Below are positions 8,820 through 17,506 of a stretch of DNA of 64,000 bases, piece after piece. This DNA comes from Streptomyces finlayi (GTDB lineage Bacteria > Actinomycetota > Actinomycetes > Streptomycetales > Streptomycetaceae). Numbering within the stretch: position 1 is the first letter of the stretch; the number at the start of each line of letters is the position of its first letter. The stretch covers positions 4,464,001 to 4,528,000 of the forward strand of contig NZ_CP045702.1 of NCBI RefSeq assembly GCF_014216315.1, given 5' to 3'. The notes beneath the pieces were generated by a model. It saw only the letters and a program-made list of their open reading frames with translations, did not search any database and was not told where the DNA came from. The position numbers were made by a program, and so were the translations under genes.

Positions 8820-9494
8820 ATGAGCCAACAGCAGCGGCGGCCTTGGATTGTCGGGGTGTCCGGCGCGTCCGGTACCCCGTTCGCGGCCTCGGTTCTGCGC
8901 GGGCTGCTGGCCGCCGGGGAGAGCGTCGACCTCGTGGTCAGCCGTGCCTCGCGGCTGACCCTGCTGGACGAGACCGGGATCGCCTTCCGGGACGCGCACT
9001 GGCGTGAGGATCTGCGCGGCTGGCTGGCCCGGGGGGCGGACGGGAAGCCGGACACCTTCGCGGTGAGCGAGGAGGGTCTCGACGGCGTGCGGCACTGGGC
9101 GGCCGGTGACCTGGCGGCCGGGCCTTCCTCGGGGTCGTACCCGGCGAAGGGGATGCTGATCGTTCCGGCGTCGACGGCCTGTGTGGCCGGGGTGGCGCTG
9201 GGTCTGTCGAAGGATCTGCTCCAGCGGGCCGCGAGCGTGACGCTCAAGGAGCGGCGGAAGCTGGTCGTCGTGGTGCGCGAGACGCCGCTGAGTGGTCAGA
9301 CGCTGAAGCAGATGGTCGCGCTGGACGAGGCGGGCGCCGTGGTGCTGCCCGCCTCTCCGGCGTTCTACGCGGGTGCGACGCACATCCAGGATCTGGTGGA
9401 TTTCGTCGCGGGGCGGGTGCTGGACGCCGCAGGGGTGCCGCATCAGCTCTACCGCCGCTGGGAGGGGGAGCTCGGTGGCTCCCGTTCCTCGTAG
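8820..9494 (+). CDS. mqnM: UbiX-family flavin prenyltransferase (MqnM type)
   Basis: A 224-residue flavoprotein from the ATG at 8820 (MSQQQRRPWIVGVSGASGTP); a start 39 bp upstream is possible, but the downstream ATG gives the family's usual N-terminus. The phosphate/FMN-binding motif GVSGASGTPFA and the conserved IVPASTACVAGVALGLSKDLLQRA and LVVVVRETPLS stretches are diagnostic. UbiX makes prenylated FMN from dimethylallyl phosphate and FMN, the cofactor needed by the UbiD-family enzyme encoded 1.6 kb away. It is cytoplasmic. Confidence 0.88.
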   Translation: MSQQQRRPWIVGVSGASGTPFAASVLRGLLAAGESVDLVVSRASRLTLLDETGIAFRDAHWREDLRGWLARGADGKPDTFAVSEEGLDGVRHWAAGDLAAGPSSGSYPAKGMLIVPASTACVAGVALGLSKDLLQRAASVTLKERRKLVVVVRETPLSGQTLKQMVALDEAGAVVLPASPAFYAGATHIQDLVDFVAGRVLDAAGVPHQLYRRWEGELGGSRSS

Positions 9495-9504
9495 CGGGTG
9501 GGTG

Positions 9505-9642
9505 TCAGCGCCGCTTCTTGGGTGCGCGCGGGGTCCGGGCCTTGTCGATCCGGTACGCGGCGGCGGGCTGGTGGGCACGCGAGCGGTTGGCCAGGTCCTG
9601 CAGCTCGCGCATCCGGACGTAGGTCATCTCGATCGAGTACAC
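9505..9642 (-). CDS. Small basic protein next to the Lrp/AsnC gene
   Basis: A small ORF whose C-terminus is strongly basic (ARTPRAPKKRR). The GTG at 9642 is chosen because an AGGAG sits about 11 bases upstream; this gives 45 residues (VYSIEMTYVRMREL...). A longer frame starting at 9717 is open but its first part has no good ribosome site and overlaps the AT-rich regulatory region. No family is recognised. It is divergent from the Lrp-like gene and shares the palindrome at 9697-9716. Confidence 0.5.
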   Translation of the reverse strand: MYSIEMTYVRMRELQDLANRSRAHQPAAAYRIDKARTPRAPKKRR

Positions 9643-9696
9643 GGTGAAGATCACTCCTGAAGATTCGAAAGCGTTTCTTGGATGTTCTGGAAGATT

Positions 9697-9716
9697 TGCA
9701 GGCTTTGAAGCCTGCA
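9697..9716. promoter_or_regulatory. Perfect palindrome in a divergent promoter (candidate Lrp operator)
   Basis: TGCAGGCTT-TG-AAGCCTGCA is a perfect 9+9 inverted repeat with a 2-base centre, in the unusually AT-rich stretch between the small basic-protein gene and the Lrp/AsnC gene. AsnC/Lrp proteins often bind such dyads in their own divergent promoters; binding here is inferred. Confidence 0.6.
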
Positions 9717-9775
9717 TGCCTTAGATTCTATACGTAATCTTGCGGTACTGCTGAACAATGGAAGGTTTCAGTCAT

Positions 9776-10231
9776 ATGGACGCGGTGGACAGGCAGCTCA
9801 TCCAGGCCCTCAGAGAGAACGGCAGGGCCTCATATGCCGAGCTGGGACGGCTCGTAGGGCTCTCCGGGCCCAGCGTCACCGACCGCATCAACCGGCTGGA
9901 AACCGCCGGTGTCATCACCGGCTACCGCGCCACCGTCGACTCCGCCTCGCTGGGGCTCGGGGTCACGGCGCTGATCGGCATCTCGCTGTCCGACGCGGCC
10001 GACCACGAGGACGTGGCGCACCGGCTGAAGGACCTGGCGGAGATCGAGGACTGCTGGTTCATCGCGGGCGACGACTCGTACATGCTCAAGGTCCGCGTCG
10101 GTGACGTGGACGGTCTGGAGAAGACGATCCGCAGGCTGAGCGGTACGAAGGGGGTCTCCCGGACCCGTACGACGATCGTGCTGTCCACGAAGTGGGAGAA
10201 CCGGGTCGGGGAACTCCCCGAGGAGTCGTAG
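9776..10231 (+). CDS. Lrp/AsnC-family transcriptional regulator
   Basis: A 151-residue protein from the ATG at 9776 (MDAVDRQLIQALRENGR), preceded by GGAAGG. It has an N-terminal winged HTH (YAELGRLVGLSGPSVTDRINRLETAGVITGYRA) followed by a RAM ligand-binding domain (VGDVDGLEKTIRRLSGTKGVSRTRTTIVL). Family members sense amino acids or related small molecules. It lies between the ubiX-like and mqnE genes in the same direction, so it may regulate menaquinone genes or respond to an amino-acid-related signal; neither is established from the sequence. Confidence 0.85.
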   Translation: MDAVDRQLIQALRENGRASYAELGRLVGLSGPSVTDRINRLETAGVITGYRATVDSASLGLGVTALIGISLSDAADHEDVAHRLKDLAEIEDCWFIAGDDSYMLKVRVGDVDGLEKTIRRLSGTKGVSRTRTTIVLSTKWENRVGELPEES

Positions 10232-10279
10232 GCGTACGGTGGTCGAAGCCTGATACACGGAGACATGGGAGGCGCCCTA

Positions 10280-11443
10280 GTGGACGCGGGACTCAAGCGC
10301 GAGCTGGAGGATAAGGTCCGGGCCGGCGAGCGGCTGACCCGCGAGGACGGGATCGCCCTCTACGAGTCCGACGACCTGGCGTGGCTCGGCGGACTGGCCC
10401 ATGAGGTGCGTACGCGCAAGAACGGCGACGTCGTTCACTTCAACGTCAACCGTCACCTCAACATGACCAACGTGTGCACCGCGTCGTGTGCGTACTGCTC
10501 GTTCCAGCGCAAGCCGGGCGAGAAGGACGCGTACACGATGCGCATCGAGGAGGCCGTCCGCCTCGCCAAGGCGATGGAGAACGAGAACCTCACCGAGCTG
10601 CACATCGTCAACGGGCTGCACCCCACCCTCCCGTGGCGCTACTACCCCCGCTCGCTCAGCGCGCTCAAGGAAGCCCTGCCGAACGTGGGGCTGAAGGCGT
10701 TCACGGCGACGGAGATCCACCACTTCGAGACGATCTCCGGGCTGACCGCCTCCGAGATCCTGGACGAGCTGATCGAAGCCGGTCTGGAATCGCTGACCGG
10801 CGGCGGCGCGGAGATCTTCGACTGGGAGGTCCGCCAGCACATCGTCGACCACAGCACCCACTGGGAAGACTGGTCGCGCATCCACCGGCTCGCGCACGAG
10901 AAGGGGCTCAAGACCCCGGCGACGATGCTGTACGGGCACATCGAGGAGCCCCGTCACCGCGTCGACCACGTGCTGCGGCTGCGGGAGATGCAGGACGAGA
11001 CCGGCGGTTTCCAGGTCTTCATCCCGCTGCGCTACCAGCACGACTTCGTGGACATGAAGGACGGCAAGGTCCGCAACAAGCTCCAGGCGCGGACGACCAT
11101 GGCGACGGGCGCGGAGGCGCTGAAGACCTTCGCGGTCTCGCGGCTCCTGTTCGACAACGTGCCGCACGTCAAGGTCTTCTGGGTGATGCACGGCGTGCAG
11201 ACCGCTCAGCTCGCCCTCCAGCACGGCGCCGACGACATGGACGGCTCGGTCGTCGAGTACAAGATCACGCACGACGCGGACAACTACGGCACGCCGAGCA
11301 AGCTGGGCCGTGAGGACCTGCTGGAGCTGATCCGTGACGCGGGCTTCCGGCCCGTGGAGCGGAACACCCGGTACGAGATCCTGCGCGAGTACCCGGGACC
11401 CGAGGCGAACCGGCGCGAAGAGCCGCAGCCGATGCGCCTCTGA
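10280..11443 (+). CDS. mqnE: Aminofutalosine synthase MqnE (radical SAM)
   Basis: A 387-residue radical SAM enzyme. GTG at 10280 follows GGGAGG by 7 bases and is preferred to the ATG 15 bases upstream. The [4Fe-4S]-binding CxxxCxxC is CTASCAYCSF near residue 68, followed by the typical HIVNGLHPTLPW, ATEIHHFETISGL and TMLYGHIEEP stretches of the MqnE/MqnC/CofH subgroup. It condenses the 3-[(1-carboxyvinyl)oxy]benzoate ring with SAM to give aminofutalosine, an early step of the futalosine route to menaquinone. Grouping with mqnL, mqnP and mqnM supports MqnE rather than MqnC or CofH. Confidence 0.9.
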   Translation: MDAGLKRELEDKVRAGERLTREDGIALYESDDLAWLGGLAHEVRTRKNGDVVHFNVNRHLNMTNVCTASCAYCSFQRKPGEKDAYTMRIEEAVRLAKAMENENLTELHIVNGLHPTLPWRYYPRSLSALKEALPNVGLKAFTATEIHHFETISGLTASEILDELIEAGLESLTGGGAEIFDWEVRQHIVDHSTHWEDWSRIHRLAHEKGLKTPATMLYGHIEEPRHRVDHVLRLREMQDETGGFQVFIPLRYQHDFVDMKDGKVRNKLQARTTMATGAEALKTFAVSRLLFDNVPHVKVFWVMHGVQTAQLALQHGADDMDGSVVEYKITHDADNYGTPSKLGREDLLELIRDAGFRPVERNTRYEILREYPGPEANRREEPQPMRL

Positions 11444-11454
11444 GAGAGGACGTT

Positions 11455-11667
11455 TGTTGTAGCCGAATTGCCGCTTATGCCCCAGCTCGGCGGCGATCGC
11501 GCGGATCGTGGCCTTCTCCCGCCAACGGTCGGCGATGTGAAGGCGTTCGCCACTCGCGGCCGGTCCGTTCATTGACGCCCACCAGCCGGGACGCCTCTTC
11601 GTTGCTGTAGCCCTGTCGCAGAACTCGCCTGCGGCACCATCTGCCTCCGACGGCTTCGGGCGGCATT
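11455..11667 (-). pseudogene. IS30-family transposase fragment, frameshifted
   Basis: On the minus strand two reading frames encode adjacent parts of an IS30-like transposase N-terminus: first RQGYSNEEASRLVGVNERTGREWR, then, in another frame, ERLHIADRWREKATIRAIAAELG. These are the typical helix-turn-helix of IS30 transposases. The middle section is deleted and both the N-terminal flank and the whole catalytic domain are missing. This is a dead remnant and marks this as a former insertion site, adjacent to the truncated kinase. Confidence 0.7.
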
Positions 11668-11685
11668 CTGAACCTGTACCGGGCA

Positions 11686-12412
11686 TCAGCCGAGCGGTGG
11701 AGGGCGGTGTGCGGATGGCAGGTGTGCGACCAAGAGCGCACCTGTCGCACTGTCCGCGATGTGAAGTGTGCCTCCGTGACGCACGGCAATGTCGCGGGCC
11801 AGAGTGAGGCCGAGCCCCGCGCCGCCCGCGTCGCGGGCTCGGGCGTCGTCAAGGCGTATGAAGCGGCCGAAGACGCGCTCTCGCTCGGAGACCGGGATTC
11901 CGGGACCGTCGTCCAGGACCTTGAGGACGACCACGCCGGGCCGACCTGAGGTGCGGACGGTGATCGTGACGTTGGAACGGGCGTGTCGTACCGCGTTGTC
12001 CACAAGGTTTCGGAGTAGGCGCTCCAGTTGCGAGGTGGCACCGGTCACCGGGGCCGGTCCGTCCACTTCGGCCCGTACCCGGGGGCTGTCGGGGTCGAGG
12101 GTGCGCTCGGCGGCCTGTTCGCGTGCCACGTCGGCGAGGTCGACGGTGTCGCGCGCCTGCATAGCCTGTTCCGGGTTCGCGGCGAGGTGCAGCAGATCCG
12201 CGGTCAGCAGTTGGAGTCGCTGGACATCGTGCAGGGCGCGTCTGGCGGCAAAGGGCCAGTCAACCGTGTCGTCGTGGGTGAGAGCGACCTCCAGACCGGT
12301 ACGCAGGCTGGCCAGCGGGCTGCGTAGTTCGTGGCTGGCATCGGCGATGAAGCGTTCTTGCTGGTGGTAGGCACGTTGCAGACGGTCCAGGGTGGCATTG
12401 GTGGTGTGCGCC
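11686..12412 (-). pseudogene. Sensor histidine kinase, N-terminally truncated
   Basis: The retained ~240 residues begin at the end of a HAMP-like linker (TTNATLDRLQRAYHQQERF) and hold the DHp phosphoacceptor DASHELRSPLASL, the N-box LVDNAVRHA, the G1 box DDGPGIPV and the G2 box GAGLGLTLARD. The extracellular sensor, membrane helices and most of the HAMP domain are missing, and the frame upstream runs into antisense of an ABC ATPase gene. No response regulator gene is seen beside it. The kinase core is intact but it would be soluble and un-sensing if it is made at all. The break coincides with the 5' break of the divergent ABC ATPase. Confidence 0.75.
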
Positions 12413-13003
12413 AAAACGCTCCTGCACTGTCTCGCCGGACTGGACACACTCGACTCCGGACAGGTGCGGATCGGGGCGACCGATCTGGGCGGACTGTCGG
12501 ACGCTGCGTTGACCCGGCTGCGTCGCGAGCGGATCGGCTTCATCTTCCAGTCGTTCAACCTGTTGCCGACCATGACGGCGGAGGACAACATCCTGCTCGG
12601 CCTGCACCTGGCCGGTCTCCGTCCAGACCGGGCCTGGTTCGACGAGATCGTTGCTGTTCTGGGACTGGGTAGCCGGCTGCGGCACCGGCCGGGCGAACTC
12701 TCAGGAGGTCAGCAACAGCGTGTGGCCTGTGCCAGAGCGCTCGTGGGGAAACCGGAAGTGGTGTTCGCCGACGAACCCACCGGCAGTCTGGACTCCCGGG
12801 CAGGTGCGGAGGTGCTCGACTTCCTGCGTGCCTCGGTTCGTGACTACGGGCAGACAGTAGTGATGGTGACGCACGATCCTGTCGCCGCGTCCTACGCGGA
12901 TGAGGGTGTCCTGCTCGCCGACGGCCGGGCGGCCGCCCACCTCAAGCAGTCCGCCTGCGACGGTGGGTTCGCCACGCTCGTCGCACGGGAGGCGACAGCC
13001 TGA
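12392..13003 (+). pseudogene. ABC transporter ATPase (MacB/LolD type) lacking Walker A
   Basis: The frame begins at a GTG at 12392 but homology starts at KTLLHCLAGLDTLDSGQ, i.e. just inside the Walker A motif, so about 45 N-terminal residues including GxSGSGKS are gone. Downstream, the Q-loop IFQSFNLLP, signature LSGGQQQRVA, Walker B VVFADEP and the switch THD are intact. Without Walker A it cannot bind ATP. The stop TGA overlaps the ATG of the permease gene (TGATG), as in a normal operon. The 5' break lies at about 12409-12415, the same place where the divergent histidine kinase is cut. Confidence 0.78.
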
Positions 13004-15504
13004 TGCTGCGCGTCATTCTCGCCGGCTTGCGGGCCCGGCCGCTGCGGTTGCTCATGTCGGCGGTCGCCATATGTCTGGGAGTGGCCTTCGTCGCCGCCTC
13101 GCTCATCCTGTCCGACTCCGCCGACGCCCGGCTGCGTACCGCCATAGCGTTCGAGACCCGCGGGGTCGACGCCTCGATCAGCGCGATCGGCGGCTCGAGC
13201 GCCCTCGACGACGCGCTGTTGGCCCGCGTGCGCCAGGTGCCCGGTGTCGCTGCGGCCGAGGGCCGCAGCACGGTGAGCACGCCCCTGAGAGGAGGCGATG
13301 GCCGCCCGACGGACACGGTGGCCCTCGCTTTGCCCACCGACGCACAACTGCGGCCTTTCGACCTCGCCTCGGGGCGCTTTCCCCGAACGGCGGGGGAGAT
13401 CGCGATGGAGCACTCACGCGCGCACGCGCCGGGTCGCACCGTGACCCTCCTCGAGCAGGACGGTGAACCGAGGTCTTTCACTCTGGTGGGCACGTTTCGC
13501 CGGCCCACCGATTCCGGCATCGGCTCAGCTTCGCTGGTACTGCTGCCGCAAGACGTCCGTCGGTTCGCTCCCGGACAACCCTACGGAGAGATCGTCGTAC
13601 GAGCCACATCGGACACCGAGCAGCAACAGATCGCCGACACACTGACGCGGGCCGTGGGAAAGAACGGCGTCACGGTGGTCACCGGGCAGGAGGCCGCCGC
13701 ACGGCTGCTGTCCTCCACGGCACCCAGCGGAGCCCAGACCGCGACGTTCCTCACGGCGTTCGCGGTACTCGCGATGGTGGTGGCGGCCATGGTGATCACC
13801 AACTCGTTCAGCATCCTCATCACCCAGAGGGCCCGCGAGGCGGCACTGCTGCGCTGCATCGGAGCCCGGAGGCGGCAGGTGTTCGCCGGAGTGCTCGGGG
13901 AGGCCGCGGTGGTGGGGGCAGTGGCCTCGGCGGCAGGACTGGTCGTCGGGCTCGGTATGGCCGCCGCCCTCCAGACGCTGCCCACCGGCGAGGAGTCGGC
14001 CGTGCACGTCCCGCTCACCACCCGAACCATCGTGATGGCACTGGTCCTCGGTGTCCTGACGACCCTCGCAGCAGCCGTGCTGCCGGCCCGGGCGGCGACC
14101 CGGACACCTCCCGTCGAGGCACTTCGATCACCACAGCAGCGCATGGCCACCACTGCCATGCGGTACCGCAGCGCGGCCACCGTCCTCCTGCTGGCGGTCG
14201 CGGTGACGTCCGCTGCGTACGCAATGCGGGCCGCCCCCCAGGACGGTGCCGCCCTGTCCGTCATGGCGATGGTGGCTCTGCTCGGGGCGACGCTCGTCGC
14301 GGGCCCGCTGCTGGTCGGCCCCTTCGTACGCGTACTGGGCGAGGCGTGTACCCCGCTGCTGGGGCAGCCCGCGAGGATGGCCGCGCTCAACGCCGCACAG
14401 CACCCCAGGCGCACTGCCGCCAGCGCCGCCGCGCTCACCGTCGGCCTCGCCGTTGTCTCCCTGGCCACTACGGTGACAGCAGGCGTGGAAGCAGGCCGCA
14501 CCCACGGTCTGGAGGACCAGGTGGCCGCCGACTTCACCGTCACCTCGGTGGTCTCCCACCGCCCACTGCCCGCCGCCCTGCCTGCGACCCTCACCGCACT
14601 GCCGGGCGTCGCGTCCGTCGCTCAGCGCCAGTCGTTCTCCGGCGATCTCGGCAAGTACGGACTGCACGGCATGGCAGCAGTACGCGGCGACGCGGTCGGT
14701 ACCCTCCTGCGCCCGGTTGTCCTCTCCGGCCGCCTCGATCAACTCCGCCCCGGTGAACTCGCCGTGAGCGATCAACTCGCCAAGGAGACCGGGCTCGGGA
14801 CCGGTGACACCGTACGGGCCGGTTCTCCTCACCACCCGGTCACACTGCGGGTGGTGGCCGTCTATGACGCAGTCGCCGCCCCCGGCGCAGACCTCGGCCT
14901 CGCCCTGGTCGATCTGACCCAGCTGTCCGCTCTGGCAGCCGAAGGCAGCACCATCCACGACCCCAGCCTCCTGATCGGACTCACCGCCCACGCCGACCCG
15001 CAAGAGATCCGGCCGCGCCTCGAAAAGGCGCTCGCCACGGCCCCGCTCGCCCGGCTCGACAGTTCCGCCGATGTCAAGGAGCAGATGACGGCACCCCTAC
15101 GCAGCACGCTGGACCTGCTGTGGGCACTGACGGCATTGTCCGTGCTCATCGCGTTCGCAGGCATCGCCAACACGCTTTCACTGTCCGTCCTGGAACGCAC
15201 CCGGGAGTCCGCACTGTTGCGCACGCTGGGCCTGACCCGCAATGGGCTGCGTGCCACCCTCGTCACCGAGTCGATCCTCATCGCTCTTCTCGGCTCGGTG
15301 TGCGGACTGCTCGTCGGCATCGGCGCGGCATGGCTTCTTGCCGAGGTCGCGTCCACCGATGCCGAACCGGTGCTCTTCACCTTGCCGTGGGGACGCCTGG
15401 GCACGCTGCTGGCAGCCGCGCTGCTCGCTGCACCACTGGCGGCACTCGCCCCGGCTCGCCGCTCAGCACGTACGTCATTGACAGAGGGGATGGGGGAAGC
15501 CTGA
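13003..15504 (+). CDS. FtsX-like ABC transporter permease (two-domain, MacB type)
   Basis: An 833-residue polytopic protein with a first FtsX module after an N-terminal helix (PLRLLMSAVAICLGVAFVAASL), large periplasmic-type domains, and helices near residues 245-370, 390-450, and 705-830 (ITNSFSILITQRAREAALLRCIG is a typical FtsX hinge; a second occurs at TLSLSVLERTRESALLRTLGLT). It belongs with the MacB-type ATPase upstream, which here lacks Walker A. The permease frame itself appears intact, so it is an orphan unless another ATPase serves it. Such systems export peptides or drugs, or act in envelope signalling; the substrate is unknown. Confidence 0.85.
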   Translation: MLRVILAGLRARPLRLLMSAVAICLGVAFVAASLILSDSADARLRTAIAFETRGVDASISAIGGSSALDDALLARVRQVPGVAAAEGRSTVSTPLRGGDGRPTDTVALALPTDAQLRPFDLASGRFPRTAGEIAMEHSRAHAPGRTVTLLEQDGEPRSFTLVGTFRRPTDSGIGSASLVLLPQDVRRFAPGQPYGEIVVRATSDTEQQQIADTLTRAVGKNGVTVVTGQEAAARLLSSTAPSGAQTATFLTAFAVLAMVVAAMVITNSFSILITQRAREAALLRCIGARRRQVFAGVLGEAAVVGAVASAAGLVVGLGMAAALQTLPTGEESAVHVPLTTRTIVMALVLGVLTTLAAAVLPARAATRTPPVEALRSPQQRMATTAMRYRSAATVLLLAVAVTSAAYAMRAAPQDGAALSVMAMVALLGATLVAGPLLVGPFVRVLGEACTPLLGQPARMAALNAAQHPRRTAASAAALTVGLAVVSLATTVTAGVEAGRTHGLEDQVAADFTVTSVVSHRPLPAALPATLTALPGVASVAQRQSFSGDLGKYGLHGMAAVRGDAVGTLLRPVVLSGRLDQLRPGELAVSDQLAKETGLGTGDTVRAGSPHHPVTLRVVAVYDAVAAPGADLGLALVDLTQLSALAAEGSTIHDPSLLIGLTAHADPQEIRPRLEKALATAPLARLDSSADVKEQMTAPLRSTLDLLWALTALSVLIAFAGIANTLSLSVLERTRESALLRTLGLTRNGLRATLVTESILIALLGSVCGLLVGIGAAWLLAEVASTDAEPVLFTLPWGRLGTLLAAALLAAPLAALAPARRSARTSLTEGMGEA

Positions 15505-16150
15505 GTGGGTGCTGCCCGGCTTCTTGCCGGCGCCGCCGAGCACCTTCCGCCGGCGCCCGCATCGGTGGTCCGCGAAGCCCTCAGACACCGCTCACGGAGA
15601 GCTCCCCCGACGGTTCGGGCGAACCGGACGACGAGGTGCCCGGCGCCTCCCAGGAGTGCGACGTCGAAGGCGCGGCGCCGGCCCTCTCGCTCTTCCCGGG
15701 CGACGTGGGTGAAGAGACCCGGGTCCGCGGCCACGGCTGGCTCGCCGTGACGCGGCCCGGCATCGGCCACGGTCCGTTCACCGGCGCCCTGCGGATCTGA
15801 CACCGGGCACCGGCGAACGGCCGCCCGTCGAAGCGGCCCGCTCGTCGTGACCCGACCCTCGCGGCCCGGCGATGCGGGAGTGCGCGGCATCGTCCGCACG
15901 GCGCACCCCCTGCACGCGGTGATGGTGCGCGGTTGCCCGGGAGGGAGGAATCTCCCTCCCGACGCGGACATCGCGGGCCCGGAGCGGCAGGCAGAGCTGT
16001 TCGAGAGGCGGGGCGCCGAGGGCGCGGTGAGGGCCGGGTGCGGCGCCTCCCCGCCCCTGCGTTCTCCGGGCGGGACCGGGAGGCGCGGCAAAGGGCCCGG
16101 GTGATCGTGAAGCACTGTGTCCGCCTCTGCGGTCTGCGAGCCGACCCTCG
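15505..16150. other. 645-bp non-coding or decayed stretch
   Basis: Between the permease and the minus-strand secreted-protein gene there is no convincing gene. Short open frames exist in both directions (for example 15847-16104 on the plus strand) but show no recognisable domain, no good ribosome sites and no consistent homology. It may be eroded gene remnants, in keeping with the scarred surroundings. Confidence 0.4.
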
Positions 16151-16972
16151 TCAGTCGCCGAGCGCCGCTCGTGCCCGGTCGACGACGCGCAGCGCAGCGG
16201 ATCGTTCGGCGATCAGTGTGTCCTTGTCGCGCTCGATCGCCGCTTCCTGGTATTCCGCCTCGACCGCGAACCACTGGCGAACGACGCCGGAGGACCGGTT
16301 GCACCGTACGTCCGCGGTGGCCTGTGCCCGTTCCGCGGCCTTGCCGGCAAGTACCTTGCCGGGTGTGTCCACGGGAGAGGTGCGGCCGGGATAGCCGCGC
16401 GCACTCATGCACGACGACCATTTGGCCACCGCCGCGACTACCCGGGGATCCTTGGCAGAGGCGTCCCACGTCCTGCGCTGCAGTTGCATGGCGAAGGGCG
16501 TGTCCCGTGCCCTGGAGTTGTCACCGAGTTGCCGTACGGCCCAGCCCACACAGCCTTGTGGCCGCCCCTCGGAACCGCCGTCGTAGACGCGGCGCTGGGC
16601 CGTCGTCAGCTTCGGCACGGTGGGGGGCGCGGCGTCTCCGGACGGAGGAAGCCCGTAACCGTACTGCTCGGCCTGTTCCAGGTCGGTCAAGCCGTAACGG
16701 CGTCCCAGGAAGTCCTTCAGCGGCGGGCGTACGTGCGTCAGCGCCTTCACCGGCGCGCCCTGTTCGCGCATACAGCGCTCCACCAACCTTTCGTACGCCC
16801 TGTTCAGGTCGTCACGCTGCTGGTAGCTGAGCAGGAACGCCTGCACGGGAAGTTGCGCCCGCTCAGTCCTGGCCTCCTCCGTACCGCCGGCGGTCGTCGC
16901 ATATCCCACGGCGCCGCCGACAGACACACACACGGCAACAGCACATGCCGTGATCACGGTCCTTCTCGTCAC
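16151..16972 (-). CDS. Secreted or membrane-anchored hypothetical protein
   Basis: A 273-residue protein from a GTG at 16972 whose bases overlap the TGA stop of the upstream inhibitor-like gene (GTGA), so the two are translationally coupled. The N-terminus is a signal peptide or anchor (RRTVITACAVAVCVSVGGAVGYAT). The rest is soluble and contains several cysteines (for example RCMREQGAPV, GCVGWAVRQLG, WSSCMSARGYPG) that may form disulphides outside the cell. No domain is recognised. Coupling to the I36-type inhibitor gene suggests a shared extracellular role. Confidence 0.65.
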   Translation of the reverse strand: MTRRTVITACAVAVCVSVGGAVGYATTAGGTEEARTERAQLPVQAFLLSYQQRDDLNRAYERLVERCMREQGAPVKALTHVRPPLKDFLGRRYGLTDLEQAEQYGYGLPPSGDAAPPTVPKLTTAQRRVYDGGSEGRPQGCVGWAVRQLGDNSRARDTPFAMQLQRRTWDASAKDPRVVAAVAKWSSCMSARGYPGRTSPVDTPGKVLAGKAAERAQATADVRCNRSSGVVRQWFAVEAEYQEAAIERDKDTLIAERSAALRVVDRARAALGD

Positions 16973-17364
16973 GGGCCGAACCGGACCGACGCGTCCTCGT
17001 TCTTCGTGTTCGGCAGACCACTGAGGTAGTTGGTCGGCACGAAGTCGCTCGGTCCGAGGTAGTTGAACCGGTAGAAGACGGTGGCAGCGTAGAAATCGTT
17101 CGTATTCCGCGCCGATCCGGCGTTGTTCCAGACGCTCTGCCCGATCCCGTTGCAGTTCGTACCGCAGGCGTTGAACTTGGTGTTCGTCAGGTTGGGGATG
17201 TCCCCGCCGATCCTGACGAACGCTCCGCCTCCGCCCGAGTTGTAGTAGAGGCAGAACCACCCGTCGACGCAACTGTCCGCGCTCGCCGGGGCGGCCGCCG
17301 CTACGGAGCCCGCTGTGAGACTCAACGTGGCCAGTGCCGTCAGTAACAGACCTCGTCTGCGCAT
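16969..17364 (-). CDS. Secreted peptidase inhibitor family I36-like protein
   Basis: A 131-residue protein from the ATG at 17364, with GGGAG about 5 bases upstream. A signal peptide (RRRGLLLTALATLSLTAG ... APASADS) precedes a small domain starting CVDGWFCLYYNSGGGGAFVRI. This Cys-x-GWFCLY pattern is that of the I36/SMI proteinase inhibitor and beta/gamma-crystallin-like family of streptomycetes. It is probably exported. Inhibition of a protease is family knowledge; the target is unknown. The gene is followed without a gap by the coupled secreted protein gene. Confidence 0.75.
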   Translation of the reverse strand: MRRRGLLLTALATLSLTAGSVAAAAPASADSCVDGWFCLYYNSGGGGAFVRIGGDIPNLTNTKFNACGTNCNGIGQSVWNNAGSARNTNDFYAATVFYRFNYLGPSDFVPTNYLSGLPNTKNEDASVRFGP

Positions 17365-17506
17365 CTTCACTCCCTGCTCGTGAGATGGGCTCTGGCCGTG
17401 ACGAACGAGCCATCTCGCGCGCGGCCTCGTTCCTTCCGCACCCAGACGCATGTCGTGCACTGCCTTTGCCCCCTGCGAGAAGTCTGCGTTCGGCCGCTCG
17501 CCGGCG

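Noticed and set aside
11686..12591. Full 301-residue reading of the truncated kinase frame
   Set aside because: Its first ~60 residues are antisense to the ABC ATPase gene and show no sensor or membrane segment; homology begins near 12412.
15847..16104. 85-codon ORF in the permease-to-inhibitor gap
   Set aside because: No domain, no Shine-Dalgarno, low-complexity Arg/Gly composition.
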